NCBI RefSeq assembly: GCF_022538115.1
Contig: NZ_JAKZAL010000017.1
Coordinates: forward strand, 53,057-117,056
Direction of reading: 5' to 3'
Length of the DNA stretch: 64,000 bases
Source of the DNA: Cognataquiflexum rubidum
GTDB lineage: Bacteria > Bacteroidota > Bacteroidia > Cytophagales > Cyclobacteriaceae
Below the pieces are notes generated by a model that was not told the DNA's origin, searched no databases, and saw only the letters and a list, made by a program, of their open reading frames with translations. Shown piece by piece: positions 53,148-63,078 of the stretch; position 1 is the stretch's first letter, and each line of letters starts with the position of its first letter. The position numbers and the translations under genes were made by a program.

Positions 53148-54125
53148 TTACAATCCAATTCCAATTCTAAATCCGGGGCTGACCTGCTTGAAAAATCCAT
53201 TGAAATAAAGCTGAGGTGCAACAGAGATTCCCTTTCCAACTGCCCAATTGAGCCCCAATCTCATCGTGTTGGGTTTGAATACATCTCCGTTTCTATTGAC
53301 AATGGTACCAAACTCCATACCCAACCAATTTGGATCATCCTTTTGGCTCGAAAAGTTCACTTTATATCCCAAATTGACAAAGGTGTTGATAACGGGGGAG
53401 TTATCCTCATTAAATGAAAACATCAGGTTTGTAGAAGCATAAAACTGGTTTTTCAAAATCCCTTTTTTATTAAATTGGAAAGCGAGCTCACCTGAAATAT
53501 CTGTCAGAAAATTGCTTCTGTAGACATTTGCTCCAATACCAGCACTCAATCTTAACATATCCATATCCCCTGAAATCTTGTTTTGGATCAATTTGGATTT
53601 ACCGATCTCGCCTTCATACTGATATTCCAAAAACCTCAAGTGCCTGTCTTTCTCCGGAAGTTCTGCTTTAATCTCTCCTATGACTTTATTAAAGTCCATC
53701 ATCAACACCTTGTCCAATTCATTGAAACCAATGTTTACTTGATACCTGCTATTAGGATCTGTAATGATTGCCTGATTGCGAAAATTTTCCGCTATTCCAT
53801 TCCCTTCTGAGATAGAAAAACTGGCAATTCTATTGCTCTCAAGAACCTCGATTTTGGTTTGGTAACCGTATTCAATAATGTAAGATGAGCTTGTAGGAAC
53901 TTTGTCCTTGATCTCCTTTAACATGTTTTGGAAATCAACCAACATGATCTCGACTTGGTCTTCTCCGGTCAGCTTGTGGTAGTCTGATGACAGGATATAC
54001 ATGGCAAAGTGGTCTGATCCGTGGAAATGGATTGTATCTCGGGGCGCACCTTCATTTTGGCCAAACGCATTTCCAAAACAAAAAACGCCCAGCAATAAGA
54101 AGAATGATGTAATCGTAGGTTTCAT
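53148..54125 (-). CDS. Exported protein, probable outer-membrane barrel of the ECF operon
   Basis: The 325-residue protein has a signal peptide (ending NAFGQ). The N-terminal half is mixed alpha/beta (VEIMLVDFQNMLKEIKDKVP); the C-terminal half has amphipathic strands (GELAFQFNKKGILKNQFYAS, then LGYKVNFSSQKDDPNWLGME) ending in FRIGIGL, as in outer-membrane barrels. It is the last gene of the sigma/anti-sigma operon and may be its target or sensor (inference). I recognise no named family. Confidence 0.78.
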   Translation of the reverse strand: MKPTITSFFLLLGVFCFGNAFGQNEGAPRDTIHFHGSDHFAMYILSSDYHKLTGEDQVEIMLVDFQNMLKEIKDKVPTSSSYIIEYGYQTKIEVLESNRIASFSISEGNGIAENFRNQAIITDPNSRYQVNIGFNELDKVLMMDFNKVIGEIKAELPEKDRHLRFLEYQYEGEIGKSKLIQNKISGDMDMLRLSAGIGANVYRSNFLTDISGELAFQFNKKGILKNQFYASTNLMFSFNEDNSPVINTFVNLGYKVNFSSQKDDPNWLGMEFGTIVNRNGDVFKPNTMRLGLNWAVGKGISVAPQLYFNGFFKQVSPGFRIGIGL

Positions 54126-54144
54126 ATTTAAGTTGGTTTAGTTT

Positions 54145-54816
54145 TTAGAGTTTGATTTTTAAGGCAAGGGAATTGCCGGAATTGAAATTCTGGTTTTTGT
54201 TTCCAAACCTTAACCTGAGTTTCTTTTGGGATTTGGGATTTGACTCAACCGGATTTTCGGCTTCTATTTCTTGGGGAGAAATCAATTTTGCTGCTGATTC
54301 AGTGGTTTCCATTTCTGGAAATACACTCTCAGGTTCAGGGTTTTCTACCACCATTTGAGAATGGAGTGAAATTTCAGGTAGAGGTTCCACTGCTTTTTCC
54401 ACCATCACTTGATTCAAATTTTTGCGATTTTCATCGGCAATGAGTTGTCCTTTTTTGACTTCATTGAATTGTTTACCCATGAATTCAGGAATCTTTTCTT
54501 CTTGAAGGTTTTCATCCTGAATGATACTTTCTATTGGCAAACTGGCCATTGCAGGCTGTTGATTTCCAATTTGCTGTAAGGCAAAAAGCTCTTCCTGTTT
54601 TGATTGTAATTTAAAAAACAGGAAAGTAGAGATAAGAAAAAAGGACACCGCTGCCGCCATTGCAAGTAAAAGTCCCCAATACAAACCGGATTTTTTCTTG
54701 GGCTTTTCGATGGCTTCCCAGATCCTGAGTTTGGCTTCCATTGCAAAATCGTCAGACTTCCTTTCAGAATCCTGCAAACTTCTTTTGATGATTTCATCAA
54801 TTTCATTTAAGTGCAT
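54145..54816 (-). CDS. Putative anti-sigma factor, single membrane span
   Basis: The 223-residue protein begins with a short soluble region (about 40 residues, MHLNEIDEIIKRSLQDSERK), then a single span (WGLLLAMAAAVSFFLISTFLFF) and a long periplasmic part rich in Glu, Pro and Ser, ending basic (KKLRLRFGNK). This layout and its position overlapping the stop of the ECF sigma gene suggest an anti-sigma factor. The classical zinc-binding motif of many anti-sigma factors is not seen, so the assignment is from layout and context. Confidence 0.78.
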   Translation of the reverse strand: MHLNEIDEIIKRSLQDSERKSDDFAMEAKLRIWEAIEKPKKKSGLYWGLLLAMAAAVSFFLISTFLFFKLQSKQEELFALQQIGNQQPAMASLPIESIIQDENLQEEKIPEFMGKQFNEVKKGQLIADENRKNLNQVMVEKAVEPLPEISLHSQMVVENPEPESVFPEMETTESAAKLISPQEIEAENPVESNPKSQKKLRLRFGNKNQNFNSGNSLALKIKL

Positions 54817-55345
54817 GGCTTGATTTTTTTAACTTGAGAATGATATAATTTCTTGCTTTGCTGAGTTGGGATTTGGACGTGTTTTCATTGATTTGCAGCA
54901 TTTCAGCAATTTCTTTGTGGGAATATCCTTCGATGGCAAATAGATTGAAAACAGTCCTGTAACCTTTGGGCATCGATTCCACTACTAGCGATACCTCCTC
55001 TGCATCGAGCAAATCGCTGCTATCCGGAAAGCTGACATTCATAGTCAGCAGGTCTTCATCTTCTTGGAAAAGAAGTGCTTTTTTGCTTTTCAAAAACCTG
55101 ATCGCTTCATTGATGACGATGGTGTTGATCCATTTTTGAAAACTCCCTTCTCCCCGATTTTCAAAATGACTTATATTTTTGAAAATCCTCGTGTAAGAAA
55201 CCGACAGGACATCTTCAGTATCATGGTAGTTGGCTAGATACCTCATGGCTACACGGAAGCTCCGCTTATAATGCCTGTCAAATAGGCACCTCTGCGCTTG
55301 AGGGTCATTTCTGATGCATCCTGCAATGATTTCCGGTTCTTCCAA
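54803..55345 (-). CDS. ECF-type RNA polymerase sigma factor
   Basis: The 180-residue protein has sigma region 2 (AMRYLANYHDTEDVLSVSYT, then RIFKNI) and region 4 (MPKGYRTVFNLFAIEGYSHK, then EIAEMLQINENTSKSQLSKAR). This is the standard two-domain ECF layout. Such factors direct RNA polymerase to a small set of promoters in answer to envelope or environmental signals. The gene overlaps the putative anti-sigma gene by 14 bases, so the two are made together. Start codon ATG at 55345. Confidence 0.94.
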   Translation of the reverse strand: MEEPEIIAGCIRNDPQAQRCLFDRHYKRSFRVAMRYLANYHDTEDVLSVSYTRIFKNISHFENRGEGSFQKWINTIVINEAIRFLKSKKALLFQEDEDLLTMNVSFPDSSDLLDAEEVSLVVESMPKGYRTVFNLFAIEGYSHKEIAEMLQINENTSKSQLSKARNYIILKLKKSSHALK

Positions 55346-55568
55346 AGGATATGTGTGGTTTTCAAAAATGGGAACCTGAAAATTTACCCAGACGTTGCCT
55401 AGAGAAAAATTATTAAGTGTGAAAGAATGTTAATACTTAATTGGGATTGGCAAATTGAAAGTCAAAGCCAAGATCCAATTCCAATTTTCTCCAGATTATT
55501 GGAGTCCGATCCTCACTGAAATCAAAAGGAACTTTGTAATTTCCCTTTGAAATACTAGTTTTCCATTT

Positions 55569-56702
55569 ATGCAATTGGATCTTCATTGGGTCAATATTTT
55601 AATACTTTTTGGAGCCATCCAAGGAATGGTTTTCGCCTGCATTTTGATCTTTCACAGGAAGCATCCAGGGCGGATATTTCTGGCTTTGGTCATGGTGGCT
55701 TTGGTTTACAATGCACTTGAGACTTTCAACTGGAGTGCTGGACTGGACAAGTACACCAGCTTCTTTGACTTCTTTCCTTTTGTGACTATTTTCCTCATCG
55801 GACCCGGGTTCTATTTCTATTTCAAATCTTTACTGCAACCTGGATTTGTCGCAAATAGAAAAGTAATCCTGCTTTTTTTCTCTCCATTTCTTTTCCAATT
55901 GACTTTTGCCGGTATCAATGCCCTGGGGTATTTTGCCTATTTCAGACTTGGTTGGAAGCAATTGGAGATTCCATTGACAGGAATGTTTAAGATTTTTGAT
56001 GCCTACAGCGAAGTTTGGAGCCTACTGGTTTTTCTCTTTTTTACAGTCATTTCAGTGATTATGGTAAAGAGGAACAGCGTTGGTCAAAATTCAAACCCAC
56101 GCCAAAATGAGAGTTTACTTTGGGTCAAAAGTATCTTGGTGTTCCAGATTATTTTGGCAATAGGATGGACGCTGACTTTGCTGTCGCCGATGTGGTACGA
56201 TGAACAATATGGATCCCGCTACTATCCTATTGAACTTTTCTTGGTGCTTTTTTTATATTGGTCGGCCATGGCAGGCTATTGGAAAGTCAAATCCATCCAA
56301 ACAGAAGTTTTACCCCAATTGAAAGAAACCAATCCTGAAGCTTTTGGATCATTAGAAATGCTCCACAATGCAATGGATAAGGAACAACTTTTTCTAAATC
56401 CCAACCTGAACCTCCAGATCGTGGCAGACCATTTGGGTATTCCTTCAAAAGATATTTCATATGCCCTCAACCAAGCCGGCAAGACCAATTTCAATGATTT
56501 TGTCAACAACAAAAGGGTGGAAGCTTTTTGCCATAGAATGTCCACTGAAACCAAACCAAACTTGACCATGTTTGGGATTGCCCAGGAATGCGGTTTCAAT
56601 TCTCAGGCTACTTTTCAAAGGGCATTTAAAAAAGCCAAAAATAGGAGTCCAAAAGCTTATTTGGCAGGAATGACAGACCCCACGACTCAAGTAAAAGCTT
56701 GA
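55569..56702 (+). CDS. AraC-family transcription regulator with N-terminal membrane domain
   Basis: The 377-residue protein has seven or so hydrophobic segments in its first 230 residues (LILFGAIQGMVFACILIF, FLALVMVALVYNALETF, IFLIGPGFYFYFKSLL and others) and a C-terminal AraC helix-turn-helix pair (LQIVADHLGIPSKDISYALN and MFGIAQECGFNSQATFQRAF, then KKAKNRSPKAYLAG). This membrane-bound AraC layout is common in Bacteroidota and probably senses a membrane or lipid-soluble signal. It lies alone between the sigma operon and the M1 peptidase gene. Confidence 0.93.
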   Translation: MQLDLHWVNILILFGAIQGMVFACILIFHRKHPGRIFLALVMVALVYNALETFNWSAGLDKYTSFFDFFPFVTIFLIGPGFYFYFKSLLQPGFVANRKVILLFFSPFLFQLTFAGINALGYFAYFRLGWKQLEIPLTGMFKIFDAYSEVWSLLVFLFFTVISVIMVKRNSVGQNSNPRQNESLLWVKSILVFQIILAIGWTLTLLSPMWYDEQYGSRYYPIELFLVLFLYWSAMAGYWKVKSIQTEVLPQLKETNPEAFGSLEMLHNAMDKEQLFLNPNLNLQIVADHLGIPSKDISYALNQAGKTNFNDFVNNKRVEAFCHRMSTETKPNLTMFGIAQECGFNSQATFQRAFKKAKNRSPKAYLAGMTDPTTQVKA

Positions 56703-56784
56703 AATTATTGCTCAAATCAGGATTTGAGAAGAAATGGGCTATTTTTTACAGACCTTAAAAAGACTGCTTTCCGTATTTTTGTAA

Positions 56785-59679
56785 ATGTCTTTCGATACTA
56801 TACCAATGACCCAACTAATGAATTTTCTCCTTCGGTGCAGCCTGATTGCTTTATTTTTTTCTCCCGTTTTCTCCTATTCTCAAAACCTGTCCGTCAGGGG
56901 CAAAATCATTGACAAGACCAGCAAAGAAGCCATTCCTTTTGTCAATGTGGGAAATAGCCAATCCAATACCAGTACCGTAGCAGACCTGAACGGAAATTTT
57001 TCTCTTTCCATTCCAAAAGGAACCCATGACATCCGTTTTTCATGCATGGGTTATAAGCCTGTATTGATCAATGTGACTCAGGGAAATTCAGCTTTGACCA
57101 TAGAAATGGAACAAGACCTGATCACATTGCAGACTGTAGATGTCAAGCCATTGGATCCTCATTCATTGATGAGGGAAGCACTGCAACGCATTCCCGAAAA
57201 TTATGGCATTGACACCACCTCCCTCAGTGGGTATTATAAAAATTACACTTTGTTGGGGGACAAAAACTTACGCTATACAGAAGCATTTATCGATATCTAC
57301 AAACCTCCCTTTGTTTTCCACGACAACAAAAAAAACATAACAGGAGATTCCATCATCGTCAGAGAAGTCAGGACCAAGCCTTCAGAGATTGATGACTGGA
57401 AAATCATGATGCTGACGCCATGGGAAGTGGGTATCCACCTGCTGCAAGGCAGGGATGTGGCAAGAGATTTTACCTCTACGGTCATGTCTGAAGATTGGCT
57501 GAAGAGTTACCGTTTTGAATTGGAAGATCTGGTAAACTTTGAAGGAAGACCAACCTACAAAATCAAGCTCCACCCCAAAAATTTTAAGAAATACGGGATC
57601 TGGCAAGGATACATTTACCTTGACGAAGAGACAAAAGCTTTTGCAAAATGGGATATCTGGTCTGACGAAAAAGTATTCAGAAGGCTCACTTCCAATGCGG
57701 GCTATATCATGGTGACCAACTTGTACAAATTCCATTACAAGGAAGGTGAGTGGCGGGAAATGATCCAACACAAAATGCAAGATGGCAGATGGTATCTGGA
57801 TGAAGTCAATTCGGAAAAAAACTTTATCGTCAATAGCAAAAAACGGGACATGGATATGCTTCCATTGGTACAAAAACTCCATTATAAAACCTCTGCTTTT
57901 ACCAAAAATCCTGTCATGCCGGATTCAGGATTTCTTTCCCATGACCAAGGCAGAGCCTGGAAACTGTTTGAAGCCAATTACCGCCCTGAATTTTGGAGGG
58001 AGTTTGACAAGTCCAAAGGGATAGAAACAGATGACAGAAATTATGGGATGAAGAATAATTTTCCCGAATACAAGCCTTATCAATTTTCGAGATTGGATAC
58101 CCTGAAAGGAACCCTGACTCCCTTGAGAACTTCTTTTGATGTGGGTTATTACCATTTGGATGTGGAAGTTTTTCCAGAATTGGAAGAGATCAAAGGAAGT
58201 AGCCTGATCAGATTCCAAGTATTGGAACCGACCGATAAAATCCAGATCGACCTATACTCAGGGATGAAGATTGACAGCATTTTGCACCGGTCCAAGCCAT
58301 TGGATTTTGAAAGGGAATTCGATGCAGTATATGTTTCCTTTGGAGAGAAATTACAAAAAGGTGACATCGAAGAGATCAAGGCTTATTTTGGGGGAAGACC
58401 CTTGGATTTTGATCCTTTGACTCCCATGTTTGCCTCCTTCCTATGGTTTACAGATGACAATGGAAATCCTTGGATGCAGGCCATTTGCCAGGGGTATGGC
58501 GCCAGCGGTTGGTGGCCCAACAAAGATCACCTTTCTGATGAACCTGATTCGGTCTCCATCAGCATCACCAATCCTTCGGATTTGATAGCGGTATCCAATG
58601 GGAGAAGGGTAGAAAAATTGGAACTGGAAAATGGAAAAACAAGAACAACATGGCAGGTCTCCTAGCCGATCAACAACTACAACATCACCCTGAACATCGG
58701 GAAATATGGGCAGATCGCCAAGATTTTCCCCTCACAGGAAGGTGAATTGGATGTCGAATACCATGTGATGGATTATCATTTGGAAAATGTGCCTTCGAAG
58801 TTTGTAACTACTGAAAAAGCCCTGAATACCTTTGAGAAGTACTTTGGACCCTATCCTTTTCCCGGGGACGGGATCAAATTCTTAGAAACACCACATGCCA
58901 TGGAACATCAGAGTGCGGTGGCTTTGGGTTTTGAATATTTCCAAAATGGCGAAAATGAAGATACAGGAACCAAACCCGACTTTGCGGCAGGCGAACTTCC
59001 TGACCAGATTCTTTTGCATGAGTTTGCCCACGAGTGGTGGGGCAACAGTGTGAGTTGCACAGACAACGCTGAACTTTGGATCCACGAGGCATTTGCCACT
59101 TATGCAGAGGCGTTATTTATCGAAGAGCAATATAGCTACGAAGAGGCCTTGGTTTACCTCAATGCCATGAAGCCAAGTGTTTCTAACAAGCAACCTGTCA
59201 TCGGCCATTTCGGTGTCAATCACGTCCATTATAATATTTGGGATATGTATGTGAAGGGAGCCCTTTTCCTCAATACGCTAAGACATGTCATAGACAATGA
59301 CAGCCTGTGGTTTGGAATAATTAAAGGAATCCCCCAAGATTTCAAATACCAAAGCATCAACACCCATCAGATTTTGGAATACTTCAACCAAAGAACAGGA
59401 ACGAATTTTACACCTCTTTTTGACCAATACCTCAGGTTGACCGAGATACCCATCCTGGAAATCCAGATGAAAGAAAAACCATCCGGCAATATCCTTCAAT
59501 ACAGATGGAAAGCCAATACCGAGGATTTCGCTATGCCGATTACCTATCAGATTGCTTCAGGGGAAAAGAAATGGATAAGTCCAAACTCAGATTGGCAAAA
59601 ACTGGAGTTGGGAAGTACCCAAGTCGAGGATTTAGATTTTCATACGGATAGGTTTTATTTCAAGATTGAAAAGGACTGA
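56785..59679 (+). pseudogene. M1 family aminopeptidase with in-frame TAG stop
   Basis: One continuous frame, interrupted only by TAG at 58663-58665, encodes a large M1 peptidase. It begins with a signal peptide (starts at 56785, 56806 or 56818 are possible), followed by a CarboxypepD_reg-like domain (LSVRGKIIDKTSKEAIPFVN), a long middle region and then the M1 domain: MEHQSAVALG (GAMEN-like), HEFAHEWWGN and WIHEAF (zinc ligands and catalytic Glu). The reading either side of the stop, TTWQVS and PINNYNITLNIGKYG, fits the family with a tyrosine expected at the stop. Without read-through or a sequencing error, neither half is a complete enzyme. Confidence 0.88.
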
Positions 59680-59763
59680 TTTTCAGCCGTTTTGGCAGGA
59701 AAAAATGGTGGTATCTTTTTTGAAATGATGGTTAGCCTTGGAAAATATCTAAATTCGAATCAG

Positions 59764-59949
59764 ATGAAACTAGTGACCAAATTCTTCAAACACGTTTGGA
59801 AATCCATCCGCAACCTTGCTTGGGCGTTGATTGTGGCTTTTATGTTGGGCGTCCATAATTTTTACACGGGTGAAATCAAATCCAAAGACGACATTGTATT
59901 TACTGTCGAGCAGGATGTGATTGAAGAAGATGCTGCTCCGAAGGATTAA
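59764..59949 (+). CDS. Small single-span membrane protein
   Basis: From the ATG at 59764 the product has 61 residues: a basic N-terminus (KLVTKFFKHVWKSIRN), a hydrophobic segment (LAWALIVAFMLGVHNFY) and an acidic C-terminus (VEQDVIEEDAAPKD). An earlier start (59692) adds 24 residues. The gene lies 84 bases past the peptidase gene. The function is unknown. The charge pattern agrees with a membrane protein with its N-terminus inside. Confidence 0.65.
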   Translation: MKLVTKFFKHVWKSIRNLAWALIVAFMLGVHNFYTGEIKSKDDIVFTVEQDVIEEDAAPKD

Positions 59950-60560
59950 AAAAAATTGCCTCACGCAGAGAAAAGTAGAAACAAATTAAAAATGATGAAT
60001 TTAGAATGCTGAATAAACTCTGCGCCCTCTGGGGTAAATTAAGTAATCTACTCTTTGCGACCATTGCGATACCTTGTTTTCCATTGCGGTAAAAAAAATT
60101 GCCTCACGCAAAGCCACAGAGGAAAAGGAGAAAATTATGAATTTCGGCTACAACCGACCACGTAGTGGTCAAATATGGGTAGCCCCGAGTAAGGAACGCA
60201 ACTCGGGGAAATAAGGGAATAAAACGATTCCGGTTTTTGGCCGAAACCATGCAAATTGAGAATTAAGGTTTTCGCCAAAAGCAGGGAAGCTCAAAATCCT
60301 TTGCGACCATGGCGACACCTTCATTTCCTTTACGGTAAAAGAAAAAATACCTCACGCAGACCAGCAGAGAAAAAAGAAAGAAAGAAATAAAAAATTATGA
60401 GTTTAGAATGCTGAATTAACTCTGCCCCCGTGAGCTCTAAGGTAAAACCAGGATACCCCCCTATGCGACCATGGCGATACCTTCTTCTCCTTGCGGAAAA
60501 AAAAATTAACTCAAGAAAAGCCACAGAGAAAAAGGAAGATGCTTTTGAAAAAACAACCAT
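59950..60560 (+). repeat. Degenerate intergenic repeat cluster, about four units
   Basis: Units of 140-250 bases begin with a word like GCCTCACGCAGAG or CCTCACGCAAAGCC (59957, 60094, 60347; weaker at 60510) and end with TTTGCGACCATTGCGATACC and then GCGGTAAAAAAA. Between them lie AAATTATGAATTT-type stretches. No ORF is convincing. This type of intergenic repeat is common in related genomes (inference from recall). Confidence 0.8.
60148..60215 (+). repeat. Second REP-like unit with two hairpins
   Basis: Within the cluster is GACCACGTAGTGGTC, a palindrome with a 3-base centre, followed by CCCCGAGT and ACTCGGGG as a second stem of 8 bases around a 10-base loop. The layout, a short and a long hairpin about 20 bases apart, resembles REP units but the sequence differs from the array at 51.2 kb. 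Confidence 0.7.
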
Positions 60561-60747
60561 ATAGGCCAGGTAACTAAGTTTCAATTATACCACGGTTTGT
60601 AACTTTCCAATTCCAATAAAGGTCACCAAAATTTTGGTTTTGATCTCCAATATTCAGATTTACTATCCTACTTTTTTTCTTTAAATGGAATCCCTCTCTT
60701 GTACTTCCTAAATTGGAACCCGCTTGACACTATCAGCATAATTGGGT

Positions 60748-60996
60748 TTATCCTGACCTGTGAAGGAACCCTAGCATCAAGATAATCTCCCTTAAATCAC
60801 TCTCCAAAAAGTAAATAAAAGCCATATCTCCGGGATCTGATTCACCCTTAAACCTATATACCTTGGTGATTTTGAGCTTTTCAGAATTGTATAAATTTTC
60901 GGAACCATCAAAATAGGCTCGGGCAAAATTGATTTTCAATTCATTACCATATCCTTTACCGGGAAGCAGGTTTAATACCTGTGAAAAAGTCTTCAT
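60748..60996 (-). CDS. Short protein with YRF-x-GESDPGDMA-type motif
   Basis: The 82-residue product contains KGYGNELKINFA and ITKVYRFKGESDPGDMAFIY. This pattern occurs in a widespread small Bacteroidota family (often labelled phosphoribosylpyrophosphate synthetase, a label I doubt). Family members usually run about 95-105 residues and end in a conserved glycine- and aspartate-rich stretch. Here the C-terminus is short and different (MLGFLHRSG), so it may be truncated. A downstream frame contains sequence that could restore it, but I could not confirm this. Confidence 0.6.
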   Translation of the reverse strand: MKTFSQVLNLLPGKGYGNELKINFARAYFDGSENLYNSEKLKITKVYRFKGESDPGDMAFIYFLESDLREIILMLGFLHRSG

Positions 60997-61183
60997 TGAT
61001 TTTGAGATGCTTATTATTTCAGGATTTTGTGTAAAAACTCAAACAGCCATAGTACAAGTATTTGTCCAAAATTGATTTCATTACCAAGATCAACAAAGTG
61101 AAAGGTGGAAAAGCAAAAAAGAAAACCCGTGTCAATCGTTGACATGAGTTTTCTGTTTTCGTTTGATGAGCAAAAAAGCCATT

Positions 61184-61298
61184 CCCTGAGCGAGGTCGAT
61201 GTGTGATCCCTCAAGGAGTCGAAGGGCGGTCCCTGAGCGAAGTCGAAGGGTGGTCCCTGAGTAAAGTCGAAGGCCGGCCCCTGAGCGAAGTCGAAGGG
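61184..61298 (+). repeat. 24-bp tandem repeat, five units
   Basis: Units begin at 61184, 61208, 61231, 61255 and 61279 with consensus CCCTGAGCGAAGTCGAAGGG plus four variable bases. Each unit carries CCCT and AGGG, so it can fold as a hairpin. The array ends one base before the stop of the DinB gene. This well-known type of repeat is widely scattered in Bacteroidota genomes. Confidence 0.88.
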
Positions 61299-61784
61299 CT
61301 ACCTTTCCCAAAAATTCGGAGGTGTAATTCCTAAAGCCCGCAAATAAACATAACCTTGTGCACGGTGATGGATTTCGTTGTCTATAAAATAAAGGATACT
61401 GCAATACACCTTGTCTTCATATTGGCCAAAAGCCACGACGGTATCCTGAAAGTGGTCCAAGGGGATTTTTGACCACCATTCATCCAATTCCCCGGTTGCT
61501 TTGTCCCATTCCTCAAGCAGTTTGGATTTGCTTCCATTCAATTCCATGTTTTCATCTAATGGTTCCCAAACATCTGTTGCCATGCCTTTGATACCCGGAA
61601 CGGCGATACCCAAGAGTTCTTTGGCCAAATCAGAAAATGGCCTCATTCCACCTACACTGAATGAAAATAATTGATCCTCAGGAAATGCTTCGATAACTCT
61701 TCTGGTGAGTTGTCTGTGTCCCTGCCAATGAGCCAGAAGTTGATCCGAGGAAATGATAGGCAATTCTTTTTCTTTGATTTCCAT
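61299..61784 (-). CDS. DinB family protein
   Basis: From the ATG at 61784 the product has 161 residues, a four-helix bundle of DinB/YfiT type. Potential metal ligands are HWQGHRQLTRR near the N-terminus and DNEIHHRAQGYVYLR near the C-terminus, both typical positions. DinB relatives are thiol transferases or unknown metal-dependent enzymes. Earlier starts (61811) add nine residues and are less likely. The gene is divergent from the WYL regulator gene, with 159 bases between, so it is probably the target of that regulator. Confidence 0.92.
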   Translation of the reverse strand: MEIKEKELPIISSDQLLAHWQGHRQLTRRVIEAFPEDQLFSFSVGGMRPFSDLAKELLGIAVPGIKGMATDVWEPLDENMELNGSKSKLLEEWDKATGELDEWWSKIPLDHFQDTVVAFGQYEDKVYCSILYFIDNEIHHRAQGYVYLRALGITPPNFWER

Positions 61785-61943
61785 AATGCTTTTTGTTATG
61801 ATGTTTAACATTGTTTTAATACTTCAAAAAAACAGTAGCCCAGTGACAGCCCTATGTCAGTAGGGTCTGAAAAAAATTGGAATATTTTCGGGAAACATTT
61901 TTTCAGAAATAAAGTACCTTTAGGAACCATCTTTTTTTAAATA

Positions 61944-62903
61944 ATGAACCGTCTTGACAGACTTACTGCTATCCTTACACAACTTCAATCCAAGCGTACC
62001 ATCAAGGCACAGGAGATTGCAGACCGCTTTGGTATCAGTCTCAGGACTGTCTACCGGGATATAAGGGCATTGGAGGAAGCGGGCATTCCGGTTATTGGCG
62101 AGGCAGGAATGGGCTATTCTTTGTTGGAAGGTTACCGTCTTCCGCCGGTTATGTTTACAAAAGAAGAGGCCATGTCTTTTTTGGTGGCTGAAAAAATCTA
62201 TGAAAAGGTAGCTGATACAAGCAGTGCCCAACATTTCAATTCCGCCATCACCAAAATCAAGTCGGTTCTCAGGAATTCTGAAAAAGATACCTTGGAAAGT
62301 ATCTCACCTTTGATCGGTGTGTTCAGGAACAGGAATACACTTCACCAAAAAGGCAATATTCTCCAACTTATCCTCGACAGTTTGGGTAAAAATTTCCTGA
62401 TCCATTTGGATTACACCACCTTCGAAAAAGAAGAAACTACCTCACGGATCGTGGAGCCCGTCGGGCTTTACCATGCTTTTGAACAGTGGTACCTCATTGC
62501 ATGGTGCAGGTTGAGAGAAGATTACCGTACTTTCAGACTAGACAGAGTTATCAACCTCAAAATACTGAGTGAAAGATTCCAGGCCATCCACCCCTCCCTC
62601 AATGAGTATTTGGAAAAGGAAGCGAAAAACGAAAACCTCCTTAAAGTAGTATTGGAAATCCCCAAAACCGACGTAAAATACCTGAAAGTACAGCGGTATA
62701 ATCACGGATTTATATTTGAAAAATACAAAGAAAGATCTGTGGAAATGACATTTATGACCTCTTCCCTCGAGGGCTTTGTAAGGTGGATTGTCATGTTGGC
62801 GGATTTCGTCAGGGTGATCGAACCCTTGGTAGTCAAAAATAGATTGGTGGAATTGTTGGGTCAGATGATCCAAAACAGCACTCACCCCCAAAATGAGGAA
62901 TAA
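61944..62903 (+). CDS. YafY-type transcription regulator (HTH-11 and WYL domains)
   Basis: The 319-residue protein has an N-terminal winged helix (RLTAILTQLQSKRTIKAQEI, then ADRFGISLRTVYRDIRAL) and a central to C-terminal WYL domain (EPVGLYHAFEQWYLIAWCRL, then EDYRTFRLDRV). The WYL segment is proposed to bind small molecules or nucleic acids. Regulators of this type commonly sit beside the genes they control; the divergent DinB gene is the likely target. Confidence 0.94.
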   Translation: MNRLDRLTAILTQLQSKRTIKAQEIADRFGISLRTVYRDIRALEEAGIPVIGEAGMGYSLLEGYRLPPVMFTKEEAMSFLVAEKIYEKVADTSSAQHFNSAITKIKSVLRNSEKDTLESISPLIGVFRNRNTLHQKGNILQLILDSLGKNFLIHLDYTTFEKEETTSRIVEPVGLYHAFEQWYLIAWCRLREDYRTFRLDRVINLKILSERFQAIHPSLNEYLEKEAKNENLLKVVLEIPKTDVKYLKVQRYNHGFIFEKYKERSVEMTFMTSSLEGFVRWIVMLADFVRVIEPLVVKNRLVELLGQMIQNSTHPQNEE

Positions 62904-63078
62904 AAAATTTCTTTGGATAGAAGCCATCTCACTTTTTGAACAATACTTTTCGATTTTTGGAAATTCTTTTAGCCTGTTTAATAGGAGCAAACTTTGAAAA
63001 GAAATCCAAAACGTAACAATTATCACTCTTTTTAACAATCAATTAGAATACCTTTAACCAAAATAACCATAGATATCC

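Noticed and set aside
61132..61404. 90-codon minus-strand frame rich in LRSGAGLRLYSG-type units
   Set aside because: It is the translation of the 24-bp tandem repeat plus antisense to the DinB gene, not a protein with repeats.
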